From assembly GCF_011050055.1 (NCBI RefSeq), contig NZ_DRGM01000199.1, positions 1 through 40,156 of the forward strand: a DNA stretch of 40,156 nucleotides. The letters are read 5' to 3'. The notes beneath the pieces are model-generated. The model did no database searches. It saw nothing but the letters and a program-made list of their open reading frames with translations, and was not told where the DNA came from. This DNA comes from Pseudoalteromonas prydzensis. Its GTDB lineage: Bacteria; Pseudomonadota; Gammaproteobacteria; Enterobacterales; Alteromonadaceae. The position numbers and the translations under genes are program-made. Positions within the stretch are counted from its first letter, which is position 1. The number at the start of each line of letters is the position of its first letter. Of this stretch, positions 27,233 to 37,063 are shown in pieces.

Positions 27233-28753
27233 ATGGATACTGAGATAGAACTGAAGTTTTTGGTGTCAGACGCCGTTATTCCACTGATCCCCGCGTTAAT
27301 AACTCAATTTGCAAAAACCGTTACAAATAAGCCTTCTCGCAGTTTGCAAAATACTTACTTTGATACGCCGAGTCGTGAATTAAGGGCACTTGATATCGGT
27401 TTTCGAACCCGTTGTGCGGATAATCAATGTGAGCAAACGATCAAGCTTGCTGGAGAAGTCATCGGTGGGTTGCACCAACGACCTGAATATAACTTACCGC
27501 TAGAAAGTAGCCGACCAAATATAACTGCATTTGATGCCAGTATTTGGCCGCATGGTATGCAAATAAGTGCAATTGCCGCCAATATTTATCCTATTTTTAG
27601 TACTAACTTTATTCGTCGTACTTGGCTTATTGAAACAGCAAACGGTGCCAAAATTGAAGTCGTGCAAGATAAAGGTGAAGTCTCAGCGTCTGGCTTAATG
27701 GAGCCTATTTGTGAGCTAGAAATCGAGCTTATAGAAGGTAGCCGCGATGAATTATTCACGCTAGCGGATAAACTTGTTAGTCAAAATAATGTTCGTTTAG
27801 GACTCTACTCGAAAGCGGCTCGTGGCTATCGCTTAGCAGACAATAAACCGCTCAAGCCTAGTAAATCAATCGGTTTTGTATCACTTCCTAATAATGCCAC
27901 GCAAGAGCAAGCGCTCATAGCGGCTATTGGCTTTGGCATTCGTTTTGTACAAAAGCACGAGCAATGCTATTTTGACAAACCTAGTTTAAAAACCCTCAAG
28001 CGTGTAACCGATGGGATTAGTTTAATTCGCCATACGTTTTGGTTATTTGATGATATTGTTGATAAAAGTAGCACTGAAGCATTACGTACAGAACTCAAAT
28101 GGTTACTCAGTGAATTAGCCTGGGTTGAAAATGCCATTCAGTTGAAAACTTACACCTCTAAGCGCCACGCCTATTATAAAAAAATCAACAGTGCGCCAGA
28201 GTTGACCCAAGTCATCAATGACTTAAAAGAACTACAGCCGAGTATTGATGATATTAATCGATTGTTTCATAGCGCCCGTTATAACCGCCTATTGTTGTCT
28301 TTGACGACTTGGTTAGTCGATAAACAATGGCGTAAAAGCTGGGGGCAAGTGCAATTTCAAGCCGCTGAGCAGCCTGTCGCAGAGATCGCCAATCGATTAT
28401 TTGAAAAAGATTGGCAAGATCTTCATCAATTATTGCCAGAGCAAAAAACCCTGACATTCAAAGATTATTTAGATTTACGTACTCGGCTTGAAAACAGTTT
28501 ACTCAGCGGTAATTGTTTAGGTGCGTTATTTGAAAAAGATGAACGCAGTGAGTTTCGCATTCCGTGGTTAGACATTTCACACGGTATGTATGAGCTCAGT
28601 ACGCTTGAGTATTTAAAGCAGTTATGTGCCGGACAAGATGACGAAGAGCTGGCAAAAATTCAAAACTGGCTAGAAAAAAAATCAGAGTTCTTGGTTAGTG
28701 CAATGGAACAAAGCCGTTTAGCGTCATATAGAATAGCTCCTTACTGGCAATAA
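27233..28753 (+). CDS. ygiF: Inorganic triphosphatase YgiF-type, CYTH plus CHAD domains
   Basis: CYTH enzymes bind triphosphates in a tunnel of acidic and basic residues; YgiF of E. coli hydrolyses inorganic triphosphate with a divalent metal. The protein (506 residues) starts with the ExExK signature 'MDTEIELKF'. The CYTH domain (about 1-200) has 'NTYFDTPSRELRALDIGFRTR' and 'CELEIELIEGSRDELFTLADKL'. A CHAD domain (about 225-506) follows with 'FGIRFVQKHEQCYF' and His/Lys-rich helices that bind polyphosphate. It is divergent from ygiM, as expected for the conserved neighbourhood. glnE, its usual E. coli partner, is not next to it here. Confidence 0.92.
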   Translation: MDTEIELKFLVSDAVIPLIPALITQFAKTVTNKPSRSLQNTYFDTPSRELRALDIGFRTRCADNQCEQTIKLAGEVIGGLHQRPEYNLPLESSRPNITAFDASIWPHGMQISAIAANIYPIFSTNFIRRTWLIETANGAKIEVVQDKGEVSASGLMEPICELEIELIEGSRDELFTLADKLVSQNNVRLGLYSKAARGYRLADNKPLKPSKSIGFVSLPNNATQEQALIAAIGFGIRFVQKHEQCYFDKPSLKTLKRVTDGISLIRHTFWLFDDIVDKSSTEALRTELKWLLSELAWVENAIQLKTYTSKRHAYYKKINSAPELTQVINDLKELQPSIDDINRLFHSARYNRLLLSLTTWLVDKQWRKSWGQVQFQAAEQPVAEIANRLFEKDWQDLHQLLPEQKTLTFKDYLDLRTRLENSLLSGNCLGALFEKDERSEFRIPWLDISHGMYELSTLEYLKQLCAGQDDEELAKIQNWLEKKSEFLVSAMEQSRLASYRIAPYWQ

Positions 28754-28784
28754 TTATTTATAAAGCAGTGCATAGGGAATATGT

Positions 28785-29462
28785 ATGAGACGGCGAATAA
28801 TATTGTTAACGCTGCTATTTAGTACCAGTGTGCTCAGTGATATTCAACAGTGGCAGTTATGGAAGCAGCGTGATGGCGTAAGCGTGCACTACAAAAAACA
28901 TGAAAATGGCATTTTTGAAGTGCAGGCTGAAATGATGGTTCCAGGTGTCACTGCAAACGATTTTATGGCTTTGCTAAGTGATACCGATAGCGCTCCGTTA
29001 TGGATTGAAAATGTTACTCATGTGCAAGTATTAAAGCGCTTAAGTCCCTCTGAAACTATTGTTCACAGCCAATTTGATTCGCCATGGCCGGTTGCAGACC
29101 GCGATATGGTGAGCTATTCATGCTACCGACGAGTTAATCACACCCAAACTGAGTTAATGATTGCTGCTTTGACGGATTTCCTTGATAAACGCGAAGGCGT
29201 GATCCGCATCACTGAACTTAAGGCAAGCTGGTTGTTAACTGAAACCAGTGAGCAAGGGCAGTCGCAATTGGCTATTCGCCATGTTGTATACGCGGACCCT
29301 GGTGGGGCTATTCCTCATTGGCTCAGTAACAAAATTGGGCTTAAAAGTGCTATGCATACTTTATTAGCGTTAAAACAACGTTTGCTTGAAAAAACTTATC
29401 AACCGAATAAGCAAATAATAGAGTTGGGTGATTGTAGCCAGCAATCATTAATAACTCGATAG
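28785..29462 (+). CDS. Exported START-domain (lipid-binding fold) protein
   Basis: This 225-residue protein begins with a signal peptide (MRRRIILLTLLFSTSVLS) and then a START-like domain spanning most of the chain. Markers are 'WQLWKQRDGVSVHYKKHENGIFEVQAEMMV', 'LLSDTDSAPLWIENVTHVQVLKR' and 'DSPWPVADRDMVSYSCYRR'. 'PGGAIPHWLSNKIG' follows, as in many bacterial START proteins. The fold holds a hydrophobic ligand such as a lipid, but no ligand can be named. It lies 31 bases after ygiF with an AGGGAA ribosome-binding site, so they are probably co-transcribed. Confidence 0.88.
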   Translation: MRRRIILLTLLFSTSVLSDIQQWQLWKQRDGVSVHYKKHENGIFEVQAEMMVPGVTANDFMALLSDTDSAPLWIENVTHVQVLKRLSPSETIVHSQFDSPWPVADRDMVSYSCYRRVNHTQTELMIAALTDFLDKREGVIRITELKASWLLTETSEQGQSQLAIRHVVYADPGGAIPHWLSNKIGLKSAMHTLLALKQRLLEKTYQPNKQIIELGDCSQQSLITR

Positions 29463-29601
29463 TGCTTAAAAATAGGATACTAGTGAATTTGTTAATGTAT
29501 TGTAATTAAACAGTTTTATTACAAAATATTACAAAGTCAACATTGTCTGTGTAACTAAAGTAGGTAATAATTCCTTTTGGGAATAATCCATTTTAGGGAC
29601 A

Positions 29602-31596
29602 GTGAAGGTGTTGGCATCATCAGTATTTAAATCAAGCAGATGGTTTTTATTTGTTAACGAAAGTTGGCGTATTGCGACACTGTGGTTTGCAGGTGTTTTG
29701 CTGTTTATGAGCTTTCGGGTGTTCTTTTTGGTTTATTTTCATAACCGGATCACTGCCTCGTTAGATGTAGACACTGTTTTAAATGCGTTAAAAACAGGGT
29801 TTGCATTTGACTCCGCCGCCAGTGGCGTGTGTTTTAGTATTCCTTTTCTACTCAATTGTATTTTACAACCGCTGCGGCTAGGACACTGGGTCAGAGCTGT
29901 GCGTATATTGACAGCGAAACTCTTTTTTGCGGTTGCAATTCTGCTCTGCATAACCAGCATTACCTACATTACAGAATACGGCAGCCAATTTAATTACTTT
30001 ATGTTTGAAGGGTTGCACGATGACCAGCAAGCAATTGCTCTAACTGCAATTGAGCAATATCAACCATGGGGCAGTTTACTGAGTTTATTGGTATTGTTAG
30101 TGGTTGCATTTAAGTTATGTCACATCATTGATAAGCAATCGAATGGCTTCTTGGAGCGTATTTTTACTCGTTGTAAGTGGAAGCGTACGTTGTTAATTAG
30201 CATCATTGTAGTGTTATTTATCTGTGCTATTCGTGGTTCGTTCGAATCACGTCCTGCCTCGCGAAAATGGTCAGCGGTAACGCCAGACCCATTTATTAAT
30301 AATTTAGTGATCAATCCATTGCGCAGCTTTTTTTATGCCATTAAAGATTACAACGATCTACAAAGCCATGGTGTAGGCGGCGAAAATCCCTATTTAAGCC
30401 ATAACTCAGCGCTTGATGCCTTACCTTTAAACGCATTGAGTCAACACACTACAGCGTCTTTGTTAGCTGCACCGTCACAGGTGTTCGTGATTGTTATGGA
30501 AAGTTACGATTCGTGGCCGTTACAGCAGAAGTATGCATCACTTAATTTAACCAATCAGTTAAAAAACCTAGCTAGTAAAGGTATTTACCTAGATAACGTG
30601 TTACCTGCGGCTAGCAGCACCATGAATTCGTTATCGAGTATTGTATCTGGGATCCCTTATGCAGGGGTTAATATGAGTTTAATCGGGCCACAAAAACCAA
30701 GCAGCAAGCTGTCATTATTTAATCAATTCGAGCAGTTAGGGTACACCAGCCAGTTTTTTTATGGTGGTTTACTATCGTGGCAAAATGTCGGTGAATACGT
30801 TCTATCTCAAGGTGCTGATAAGGTTTATTCAGCAACGGATGCTGGTGGTAAAGGTAGCGCCGGAGTATGGGGGATTGATGATGGTCAGTTATTTGATTTA
30901 GTTGCAGAAAAAATCACGCAAAAAAGTGTTAATGTGATCCTATCAGGTAGTTACCATGGCCCGTTTAATCTCGATTTAGAAAAATATAACTACCCGTATA
31001 AGTCGGCCGCAGATTACCCAGCAGAGATAAATACATTAGCAGGGGAGTTATTAGACCCCTATATATTAGGGCATTTATGGTATGCAGATAAAGTGCTGGG
31101 TGAGTTTGTGGCTAAGATGGAGCAACGCTATCCAGATGCATTATTTGTTATTACGGGAGATCATTATAGTCGTCGTAACTTCCATCAACGGCCAAATTTA
31201 TATGAGTTAACTCATGTGCCTATGGTGATTTATGGCAAAGGCATTAGTGCAGATTTAGTGCCAGCGCAACAAGTGGCAAGCCATATGGATATCGCTCCAA
31301 CATTATTAGATTTAATTGCGCCAGCAAATACGCAATTTTATAGCATGGGGCAATCATTATTCAATGCAGCACCAGAGCGAAGGATATTTGGCTTTCAAAC
31401 AATACGTCACAATGAGCAGCTCTGGCGTGGTGATTTATCGGCACTTTATGAGTATTATACGGTTAATGAGCGGGATAAAACTCAGCTTTTACCGACAACA
31501 CCCCCGCAATTTGTCGAAATTGATGCGCAGACAGAGCAAGCATATACCCAATATATGGCGACAGCTTGGCAGTTATTAACTCAAGGTATGGATTAA
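29602..31596 (+). CDS. LTA-synthase-like sulfatase-fold membrane protein
   Basis: The 664-residue protein has about five N-terminal membrane segments (within 1-215) and a large periplasmic alkaline-phosphatase-superfamily domain. That domain has 'VFVIVMESYDSWPLQ' (metal-binding Glu), 'LPAASSTMNSLSSIVSGIPYAG' (probable Thr nucleophile), 'VILSGSYHGPFNL' and 'LFVITGDHYSRRNFHQR' (Asp-His metal ligands). This is the layout of LtaS/OpgB enzymes, which move phosphoglycerol from phosphatidylglycerol to a polymer and release diacylglycerol. Gram-negative members can also transfer phosphoethanolamine or decorate glucans. The start is a GTG. It is followed by dgkA after 56 bases. Confidence 0.9.
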   Translation: MKVLASSVFKSSRWFLFVNESWRIATLWFAGVLLFMSFRVFFLVYFHNRITASLDVDTVLNALKTGFAFDSAASGVCFSIPFLLNCILQPLRLGHWVRAVRILTAKLFFAVAILLCITSITYITEYGSQFNYFMFEGLHDDQQAIALTAIEQYQPWGSLLSLLVLLVVAFKLCHIIDKQSNGFLERIFTRCKWKRTLLISIIVVLFICAIRGSFESRPASRKWSAVTPDPFINNLVINPLRSFFYAIKDYNDLQSHGVGGENPYLSHNSALDALPLNALSQHTTASLLAAPSQVFVIVMESYDSWPLQQKYASLNLTNQLKNLASKGIYLDNVLPAASSTMNSLSSIVSGIPYAGVNMSLIGPQKPSSKLSLFNQFEQLGYTSQFFYGGLLSWQNVGEYVLSQGADKVYSATDAGGKGSAGVWGIDDGQLFDLVAEKITQKSVNVILSGSYHGPFNLDLEKYNYPYKSAADYPAEINTLAGELLDPYILGHLWYADKVLGEFVAKMEQRYPDALFVITGDHYSRRNFHQRPNLYELTHVPMVIYGKGISADLVPAQQVASHMDIAPTLLDLIAPANTQFYSMGQSLFNAAPERRIFGFQTIRHNEQLWRGDLSALYEYYTVNERDKTQLLPTTPPQFVEIDAQTEQAYTQYMATAWQLLTQGMD

Positions 31597-31652
31597 GGTA
31601 ATATGCTTGACCCATCACCCGATAAGCAAAACGACACGCTAAAGATCATACA

Positions 31653-32060
31653 ATGACTAAACCAGAAATTAACTTAGTAAACAAACCCAATGGCATAGGG
31701 ATTGGGCGTATTTTAAAAGCAAGCCAGTGCTCTATTAAGGGATTTAAAGCTGCATTTAAGGAAGAGTCGGCCTTTCGCACTGAGCTTGCGCTAGGGCTAG
31801 TATTACTGCCTTTATCTGTTTGGCTCGCACAATCATTACAGCATTGGGTGTTATTGATTGTGAGCTTTTTAATACTACTGATAGTTGAACTGCTCAACTC
31901 AGCAATTGAAGCATTAACAGATCGCGTTGGGGTTGAATACCATGTGCTATCAGGGCGCGCGAAAGATATTGCTTCAGCAGCAGTTAGCCTAGCGTTACTA
32001 GTATTGCTAATAGTGTGGGGTGTTGCGGGGTATGAAAAAATACTTACATTGATAGGATAG
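31653..32060 (+). CDS. dgkA: Diacylglycerol kinase
   Basis: DgkA phosphorylates diacylglycerol to phosphatidic acid with ATP, returning diacylglycerol to phospholipid synthesis. The 135-residue protein has three membrane segments and the family hallmarks 'KGFKAAFKEESAFRTELALG', 'IVELLNSAIEALTDRV' and 'YHVLSGRAKDIASAAVSLAL'. It is slightly longer than the E. coli form (about 120) through an N-terminal extension. It sits directly after an LTA-synthase-like gene, whose reaction would release diacylglycerol, so the pair looks functional. The composite repeat copy B follows. Confidence 0.96.
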   Translation: MTKPEINLVNKPNGIGIGRILKASQCSIKGFKAAFKEESAFRTELALGLVLLPLSVWLAQSLQHWVLLIVSFLILLIVELLNSAIEALTDRVGVEYHVLSGRAKDIASAAVSLALLVLLIVWGVAGYEKILTLIG

Positions 32061-32079
32061 GTAGTGAGGTAAAATGTCA

Positions 32080-32199
32080 CTGGCTTCGAGCGACGAGCTT
32101 CGAATACAGCCTAACAGCTAGTCACTTTCTAAAACCTAGCTTTAATTGCGCGGGGTAAACCCGAGCCTACGTCTGGTAGCAGCGAGTTTACCTCGCGAC
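32080..32199. repeat. Composite dispersed repeat, copy B: Z-X
   Basis: The stretch with 'ggcttcgagcgac' and CTAG motifs (about 32080-32140) matches Z of copies A and C. It is followed by X with palindromes at 32148-32170 and 32176-32199. In this copy the first palindrome has one mismatch (CCCGAGC in place of CCCGCGC). Module Y is absent. The order Z-X is the junction also seen in copy A. Confidence 0.88.
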
Positions 32200-32236
32200 A
32201 ATAACCTAGGCATTTACAACAACATAATCAGCAGAC

Positions 32237-32265
32237 ATAAAAAAAGCGCCAATCGGCGCTTTTCT
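32237..32265 (-). terminator. Rho-independent terminator after metK
   Basis: The arms AAAAGCGCC and GGCGCTTTT flank an AATC-containing loop, with A residues on the plus strand (a T run on the minus strand). Confidence 0.85.
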
Positions 32266-32287
32266 TACATTCACCCAGATGCTGGTA

Positions 32288-33439
32288 TTAAAGGCCAGCG
32301 GCTGCGCGAAGTGCGTCTGCTTTATCTGTACGCTCCCAAGGGAATTCATCACGACCGAAGTGCCCGTAAGCAGCGGTTGGTTGATAAATTGGGCGCTCAA
32401 GATCAAGCATTTTAATTAGACCATAAGGGCGTAAGTCAAAGTGTTCACGAATTAATTCGATTAAACGTGACTCTTCAAGCTTACTGGTGCCAAATGTTTC
32501 AACACTGATTGAGGTAGGCTCTGCAACACCAATTGCGTAAGACACTTGTAGCTCACACTTATCAGCAAGGCCAGCAGCAACGATGTTTTTAGCAACGTAA
32601 CGTGCAGCGTACGCAGCGCTACGGTCAACTTTTGAAGGATCTTTACCAGAGAATGCACCGCCACCGTGACGAGCCATACCGCCGTATGTATCAACGATGA
32701 TTTTACGACCAGTAAGACCACAGTCACCCATTGGGCCACCGATTACAAAACGGCCAGTCGGGTTAATGAAAAATTTAGTGGCGCTTGAGATAAGCTCAGC
32801 AGGAAGTACCGGTTTGATGATAGTTTCCATCACGGCTTCGACTAAATCTTTTTGTGAAATGTCTTCACTGTGTTGAGTAGAAAGTACCACAGCATCAATG
32901 CTTACAGGCTTGCCATTTTCGTATGCAAATGTAACTTGTGATTTTGCATCTGGGCGTAACCAGTTTAGCTCGCCGCTTTTACGTACTTGCGCTTGACGCT
33001 GTACTAAACGGTGTGAGTAAGTGATTGGTGCAGGCATTAATACTTCAGTTTCGTTACATGCATAACCAAACATTAAACCTTGGTCACCAGCGCCTTGTTC
33101 TTCAGGGCTAGTACGGTCAACACCTTGGTTGATATCAGGTGATTGCTTACCGATAGTGTTTAAAATAGCACAAGAATCAGCATCAAAACCCATGTCTGAA
33201 TGGGTGTAACCAATTTCACGTACAGTTTTACGGGTGATCTCTTCGATATCAACCCATGCGCTAGTAGTGATTTCACCACCAACCATAACCATACCAGTCT
33301 TAACGTAAGTTTCACATGCAACACGGGCATGAGAATCTTGTTCTAAGATGGCATCAAGTACCGCGTCAGAGATTTGGTCCGCGATTTTATCCGGATGACC
33401 TTCAGAAACAGATTCAGAAGTAAATAAATGTTTTGCCAT
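32288..33439 (-). CDS. metK: S-adenosylmethionine synthase
   Basis: MetK makes S-adenosylmethionine from methionine and ATP. The ATG at 33439 with AGAAAG upstream gives 383 residues, matching E. coli (384); a GTG 15 bases upstream is less likely. All three signature blocks are present: '[21 protein letters not shown]' near the start, '[15 protein letters not shown]' type at about 113 (here [15 protein letters not shown]), and '[22 protein letters not shown]' at about 260. A perfect met box lies about 115 bases upstream, fitting MetJ repression by SAM. Confidence 0.98.
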   Translation of the reverse strand: MAKHLFTSESVSEGHPDKIADQISDAVLDAILEQDSHARVACETYVKTGMVMVGGEITTSAWVDIEEITRKTVREIGYTHSDMGFDADSCAILNTIGKQSPDINQGVDRTSPEEQGAGDQGLMFGYACNETEVLMPAPITYSHRLVQRQAQVRKSGELNWLRPDAKSQVTFAYENGKPVSIDAVVLSTQHSEDISQKDLVEAVMETIIKPVLPAELISSATKFFINPTGRFVIGGPMGDCGLTGRKIIVDTYGGMARHGGGAFSGKDPSKVDRSAAYAARYVAKNIVAAGLADKCELQVSYAIGVAEPTSISVETFGTSKLEESRLIELIREHFDLRPYGLIKMLDLERPIYQPTAAYGHFGRDEFPWERTDKADALRAAAGL

Positions 33440-33554
33440 TGTCTTTCTGCTCACAAATATTGCGCTTCACAAACGTCGGGTCGGTAAGAGCGCTAAAAAA
33501 TTAAGGGGCGTATTTTATCTAAAACAACGATAGTTGCATAGTGTTTTTACGCCT

Positions 33555-33562
33555 AGACGTCT
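33555..33562. promoter_or_regulatory. Perfect met box (MetJ operator half-site) in the metK-tkt spacer
   Basis: AGACGTCT equals the E. coli MetJ consensus box, inside the longer palindrome TAGACGTCTA. MetJ usually binds two or more adjacent 8-bp boxes; the neighbours here (ttacgcct and aaataaaa) are poor matches. The site is placed to control metK. Confidence 0.7.
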
Positions 33563-33721
33563 AAATAAAATTACTAATAACTTTTTGTTCTTAAAAAATT
33601 TTCATAATAGCCAATTTAATCAGGGTTTTTAATTGCACACAGCCCCTACAATAAGTAAGAATGGGTGTTCTTGAAAAACACACAACAACCAGCGCAAATA
33701 CAGTTAAAGGTAGGAGAATTC

Positions 33722-35713
33722 ATGCCGTCTCGCAAAGAACTTGCAAATGCTATTCGCGTCTTATCAATGGACGCAGTACAACAGGCCAAATCAGGCCACC
33801 CTGGAGCCCCTATGGGCATGGCTGATATCGCAGAAGTACTATGGCGCGATTATCTAAATCATAATCCAACAAATCCAGAGTGGGTAGACAGAGATCGATT
33901 TATACTCTCAAATGGCCACGGTTCAATGCTTATTTATTCTCTATTGCACTTAAGTGGTTATGATTTGCCAATTGAGGAAATTAAAAACTTCCGTCAAATG
34001 CATTCAAAAACACCTGGTCACCCAGAGTACGGTTATGCACCAGGGATTGAAACCACTACGGGCCCACTTGGTCAAGGGATCACAAATGCAGTCGGTATGG
34101 CGATTGCTGAAAAAGCATTAGCGGCACAATTTAACCGTGAAGGCCATGAGATTGTTGATCACCACACATATACGTTCTTAGGCGATGGTTGCTTAATGGA
34201 AGGTATTTCTCATGAAGCCTGTTCACTTGCCGGCACATTAGGCCTAGGTAAGCTTGTTGCGTTTTGGGATGACAACGGTATTTCAATCGATGGTGAAGTG
34301 GAAGGCTGGTTTAGTGATGATACCCCAGCACGCTTTAAAGCTTACGGTTGGCATGTAGTAAGTAATGTTGACGGCCATGATTCAGATGCAATTCGCGCAG
34401 CCATCGAAGAAGCACGCAGTGTGACTGACAAGCCAACGCTTATTTGTTGTAAAACAGTGATCGGTTACGGTTCACCAAATAAATCAGGTAGTCATGATTG
34501 TCACGGCGCACCACTAGGTGAAGACGAAATCAAAGCAGCCCGCGAGTTCCTAGGTTGGACCGGTGAGGCATTTGAAATCCCAGCTGATATTTATGCTCAA
34601 TGGGATGGCAAAGAAAAGGGTAAACAACTTGAAGCGAGCTGGGATGAAAAATTTGCCGCGTACGCCGCTGCACACCCTGAGCTAGCCGCTGAATTTAAAC
34701 GCCGTACTAGCAGTGAGTTGCCCGCTGATTGGGCTGAAAAATCACAAGCTTATATTGAGCAACTAGACGCAAACCCAGCAAACCCAGCATCACGTAAAGC
34801 ATCGCAAGATGCACTGAATGCATTTGGCCCGTTACTGCCTGAATTTATGGGCGGCTCTGCGGATTTAGCCGGTTCTAACCTGACTATTTGGAAAGGTTCT
34901 AAAGGCTTAACGCGCGATGATGCTAGCGGTAACTACATCTACTACGGTGTGCGTGAGTTTGGTATGTCGGCGATTATGAATGGTATTGCACTGCATAAAG
35001 GTTTTATTCCTTACGGCGCAACCTTCCTAATGTTTATGGAATACGCACGTAATGCAGTACGTATGGCTGCACTGATGAAAGTGCCAAGCATTTTTGTATA
35101 CACCCACGATTCAATTGGTTTAGGTGAAGATGGTCCAACTCACCAACCGGTAGAGCAAATTGCTAGCATGCGTTTAACGCCAAACCTAGTTAACTGGCGC
35201 CCGTGTGACCAAGTTGAGTCTGCGATTGCATGGCAACAAGCGATTGAACGCCAAGACGGTCCAACATCACTGATCTTTACTCGCCAAGGCCTTGAGCAAC
35301 AAACACGCTCAGCACAGCAATTAAGTGACGTGAAAAAAGGCGGTTACGTGCTGAGCTGTGATGGCGAGCCTGAGCTTATCTTAATCGCAACTGGCTCTGA
35401 GGTGCAATTAGCACAAGATTCAGCCGCTGAATTACGTCAGCAAGGTAAAAAAGTACGTGTTGTCTCTATGCCATCGACCGATGTATTTGATGCACAAGAT
35501 GCCGCTTACAAAGAAAGCGTATTACCGGCAGCCGTTTCACGCCGCGTAGCGGTAGAAGCAGGCATTGCAGACTACTGGTATAAATATGTAGGCCTAAACG
35601 GCGCTGTAGTGGGGATGACCACCTTTGGTGAGTCAGCACCTGCTAACGAGCTGTTTGAGCACTTTGGCTTCACGGTAGAAAACATCGTAAACAAAGCTAA
35701 CGAATTGTTTTAG
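33722..35713 (+). CDS. tkt: Transketolase
   Basis: Transketolase moves two-carbon units between sugar phosphates in the pentose phosphate pathway, using thiamine diphosphate. From the ATG at 33722, after TAGGAG, the protein has 663 residues, the same as E. coli TktA. It has '[21 protein letters not shown]' near the N-terminus and the thiamine motif '[19 protein letters not shown]...WDDNGIS'. The pyrimidine-domain block '[10 protein letters not shown]' type is seen as '[16 protein letters not shown]', and '[18 protein letters not shown]' is followed by a C-terminal domain. It is divergent from metK and ends in a strong terminator. Confidence 0.98.
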   Translation: MPSRKELANAIRVLSMDAVQQAKSGHPGAPMGMADIAEVLWRDYLNHNPTNPEWVDRDRFILSNGHGSMLIYSLLHLSGYDLPIEEIKNFRQMHSKTPGHPEYGYAPGIETTTGPLGQGITNAVGMAIAEKALAAQFNREGHEIVDHHTYTFLGDGCLMEGISHEACSLAGTLGLGKLVAFWDDNGISIDGEVEGWFSDDTPARFKAYGWHVVSNVDGHDSDAIRAAIEEARSVTDKPTLICCKTVIGYGSPNKSGSHDCHGAPLGEDEIKAAREFLGWTGEAFEIPADIYAQWDGKEKGKQLEASWDEKFAAYAAAHPELAAEFKRRTSSELPADWAEKSQAYIEQLDANPANPASRKASQDALNAFGPLLPEFMGGSADLAGSNLTIWKGSKGLTRDDASGNYIYYGVREFGMSAIMNGIALHKGFIPYGATFLMFMEYARNAVRMAALMKVPSIFVYTHDSIGLGEDGPTHQPVEQIASMRLTPNLVNWRPCDQVESAIAWQQAIERQDGPTSLIFTRQGLEQQTRSAQQLSDVKKGGYVLSCDGEPELILIATGSEVQLAQDSAAELRQQGKKVRVVSMPSTDVFDAQDAAYKESVLPAAVSRRVAVEAGIADYWYKYVGLNGAVVGMTTFGESAPANELFEHFGFTVENIVNKANELF

Positions 35714-35732
35714 TCTTTAACGATTAAAATTT

Positions 35733-35771
35733 AAAAGCCCGCACTGTGCTAAACGCAGCGCGGGCTTTTTT
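35733..35771 (+). terminator. Rho-independent terminator after tkt
   Basis: The stem pairs AAAAGCCCGC with GCGGGCTTTT, with an inner segment 'actgtgctaaacgca', and a T run follows. Confidence 0.9.
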
Positions 35772-35781
35772 GTATGGAGCT

Positions 35782-35807
35782 GTTAGCCGTCAGCCATCAG
35801 CCATCAG
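35782..35807. repeat. Short tandem repeat of CAGCCAT (7-bp unit, about three units)
   Basis: The sequence runs TAGCCGT, CAGCCAT, CAGCCAT, CAG. It has the same 7-bp period as the CCTAGAA array but a different unit. The rest of this 319-base spacer (35714-36032) holds the tkt terminator, this repeat, a GTAG palindrome at 35842, and AT-rich sequence with no gene. Confidence 0.75.
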
Positions 35808-35841
35808 TTTTTAATTTGAGGCACAGTGCCAAGGAAAAATC

Positions 35842-35864
35842 GTAGGAGGGTGCTTTAGCCCCGA
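35842..35864. repeat. Single GTAG-headed imperfect palindrome, REP-like, second type
   Basis: GTAG is followed by GAGGGTGC and, after TTTA, by GCCCC. The two parts form a stem of GGG.GC with GC.CCC around TTTA. The stem sequence differs from module X. Confidence 0.5.
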
Positions 35865-36032
35865 TTGTATGGTGTTCAAATTGCCTTATCTGATTTTGCT
35901 TTAAGCTGAACAAAAACTTAGTGATAGTAATATCTTAGCTAATTTGTTAAAACTATAATAATTTAGAAAGATGAGCGTTAAATCAGCAGGAATATTAACG
36001 ATTAGCGCACTGTAAAATGGTTATCTTTCCCT

Positions 36033-36476
36033 ATGAAAATTCGACACCGCAATTTCATTTATTTATTTCTAATTTCGATAGTCAGCGTTGCTCATGGTGT
36101 TGCTTTAAGCTTTGCACCTATACACGACAAGTTTGAGTTTGGAATTAGTAATTTCATATTTGGGATATTAGGCTTTTCTGCGATGTCCATTGTCGATTCA
36201 CTCGTAAACAAATATTTGAAAAAGCCCAAGGAATATTGGGAAAAGCCAAGCTTAGATATGAAGCTATTTAGCACTAAATCGCCTCTAGTTATGTTTTTTG
36301 GGTTGGGCGCTGTTTTTACAGTGGTATCGGTATTTGGACTGATGGGATACTTTATTGAAGTCGGCACTATTAGTTCTGCACATTTGTTTTTCCTAATGGG
36401 TGGAATAATTTGTTTTATATCGGCTGGAATTAACTACCAAGTCTTCAAATCACACTATGAGAAACATAATAAGTAA
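36033..36476 (+). CDS. Small four-helix integral membrane protein, unknown function
   Basis: This 147-residue protein has four hydrophobic segments at about 9-27, 38-56, 86-108 and 118-135. A charged loop 'NKYLKKPKEYWEKPSLDMKLFSTKS' lies between the second and third. There is no obvious ribosome-binding site and no motif I can name. It stands alone between tkt and ppnP with long AT-rich spacers on both sides, and its codon choice looks more AT-rich than its neighbours. It may be accessory rather than core. It is included because the open frame and membrane pattern are coherent. Confidence 0.6.
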   Translation: MKIRHRNFIYLFLISIVSVAHGVALSFAPIHDKFEFGISNFIFGILGFSAMSIVDSLVNKYLKKPKEYWEKPSLDMKLFSTKSPLVMFFGLGAVFTVVSVFGLMGYFIEVGTISSAHLFFLMGGIICFISAGINYQVFKSHYEKHNK

Positions 36477-36704
36477 ATGCAGATGACGCAAAACAACGGC
36501 TCGACTGATTAGAGCGTTACCACTGTTTATCACAGCTAAAAATTTATTTAACTCTTAAACACTTTACGCGCTAAAGCACGACCTACAATGTAAGCCCGAA
36601 GCCCATGAGTATTTTTCATTACTATGACTCTTCCCTTGCAAGCTTTTTGAGTATCAGGCACTGTGGGGGTAATTAAATTATAAATACTATAAACAGGAGT
36701 GAGG

Positions 36705-37016
36705 ATGTCTCAGTTTGATAATGTAAGTGTGGTTAAACAAGCCAATGTGTATTTTGACGGTAAAGTCTCAAGTCGTACCGTGGTTTTTGCTGATGGCAGC
36801 ACCAAAACATTAGGCTTTATGCAGCCGGGTGAATTTGAATTCGCAACCAGTAAAAAAGAATTAATGGAGCTTAACGGCGGCCAGTGGCAAGTATTGTTAC
36901 CTGGCGAGAGCGAGTGGCAAACAATGTCAGCGGGGGAGTCATTTAACGTTGATGCTAACGTCACTTTCCAAGTAAAAGTTGCTGACTTTGCCGATTATTG
37001 CTGTTCGTACACTTAA
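36705..37016 (+). CDS. ppnP: Pyrimidine/purine nucleoside phosphorylase (YaiE/DUF1255)
   Basis: PpnP is a small cupin that splits several nucleosides with phosphate. The ATG at 36705, after AGGAG, gives 103 residues. The key stretches are '[15 protein letters not shown]', '[41 protein letters not shown]' and '[26 protein letters not shown]', which align with E. coli YaiE along its whole length. A GTG at 36699 lies inside the ribosome-binding site and is unlikely to be used. A terminator follows at 37040. Confidence 0.95.
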   Translation: MSQFDNVSVVKQANVYFDGKVSSRTVVFADGSTKTLGFMQPGEFEFATSKKELMELNGGQWQVLLPGESEWQTMSAGESFNVDANVTFQVKVADFADYCCSYT

Positions 37017-37039
37017 CATACAATTTAAGTGACACGCTG

Positions 37040-37063
37040 AAAGCCCGCCATACGCGGGCTTTT
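37040..37063 (+). terminator. Rho-independent terminator after ppnP
   Basis: The arms AAAGCCCGC and GCGGGCTTT flank CATAC, and TTT follows. Confidence 0.85.

Noticed and set aside
32146..32415. 89-codon open frame across the metK end
   Set aside because: Starts inside repeat copy B and continues antisense to metK.
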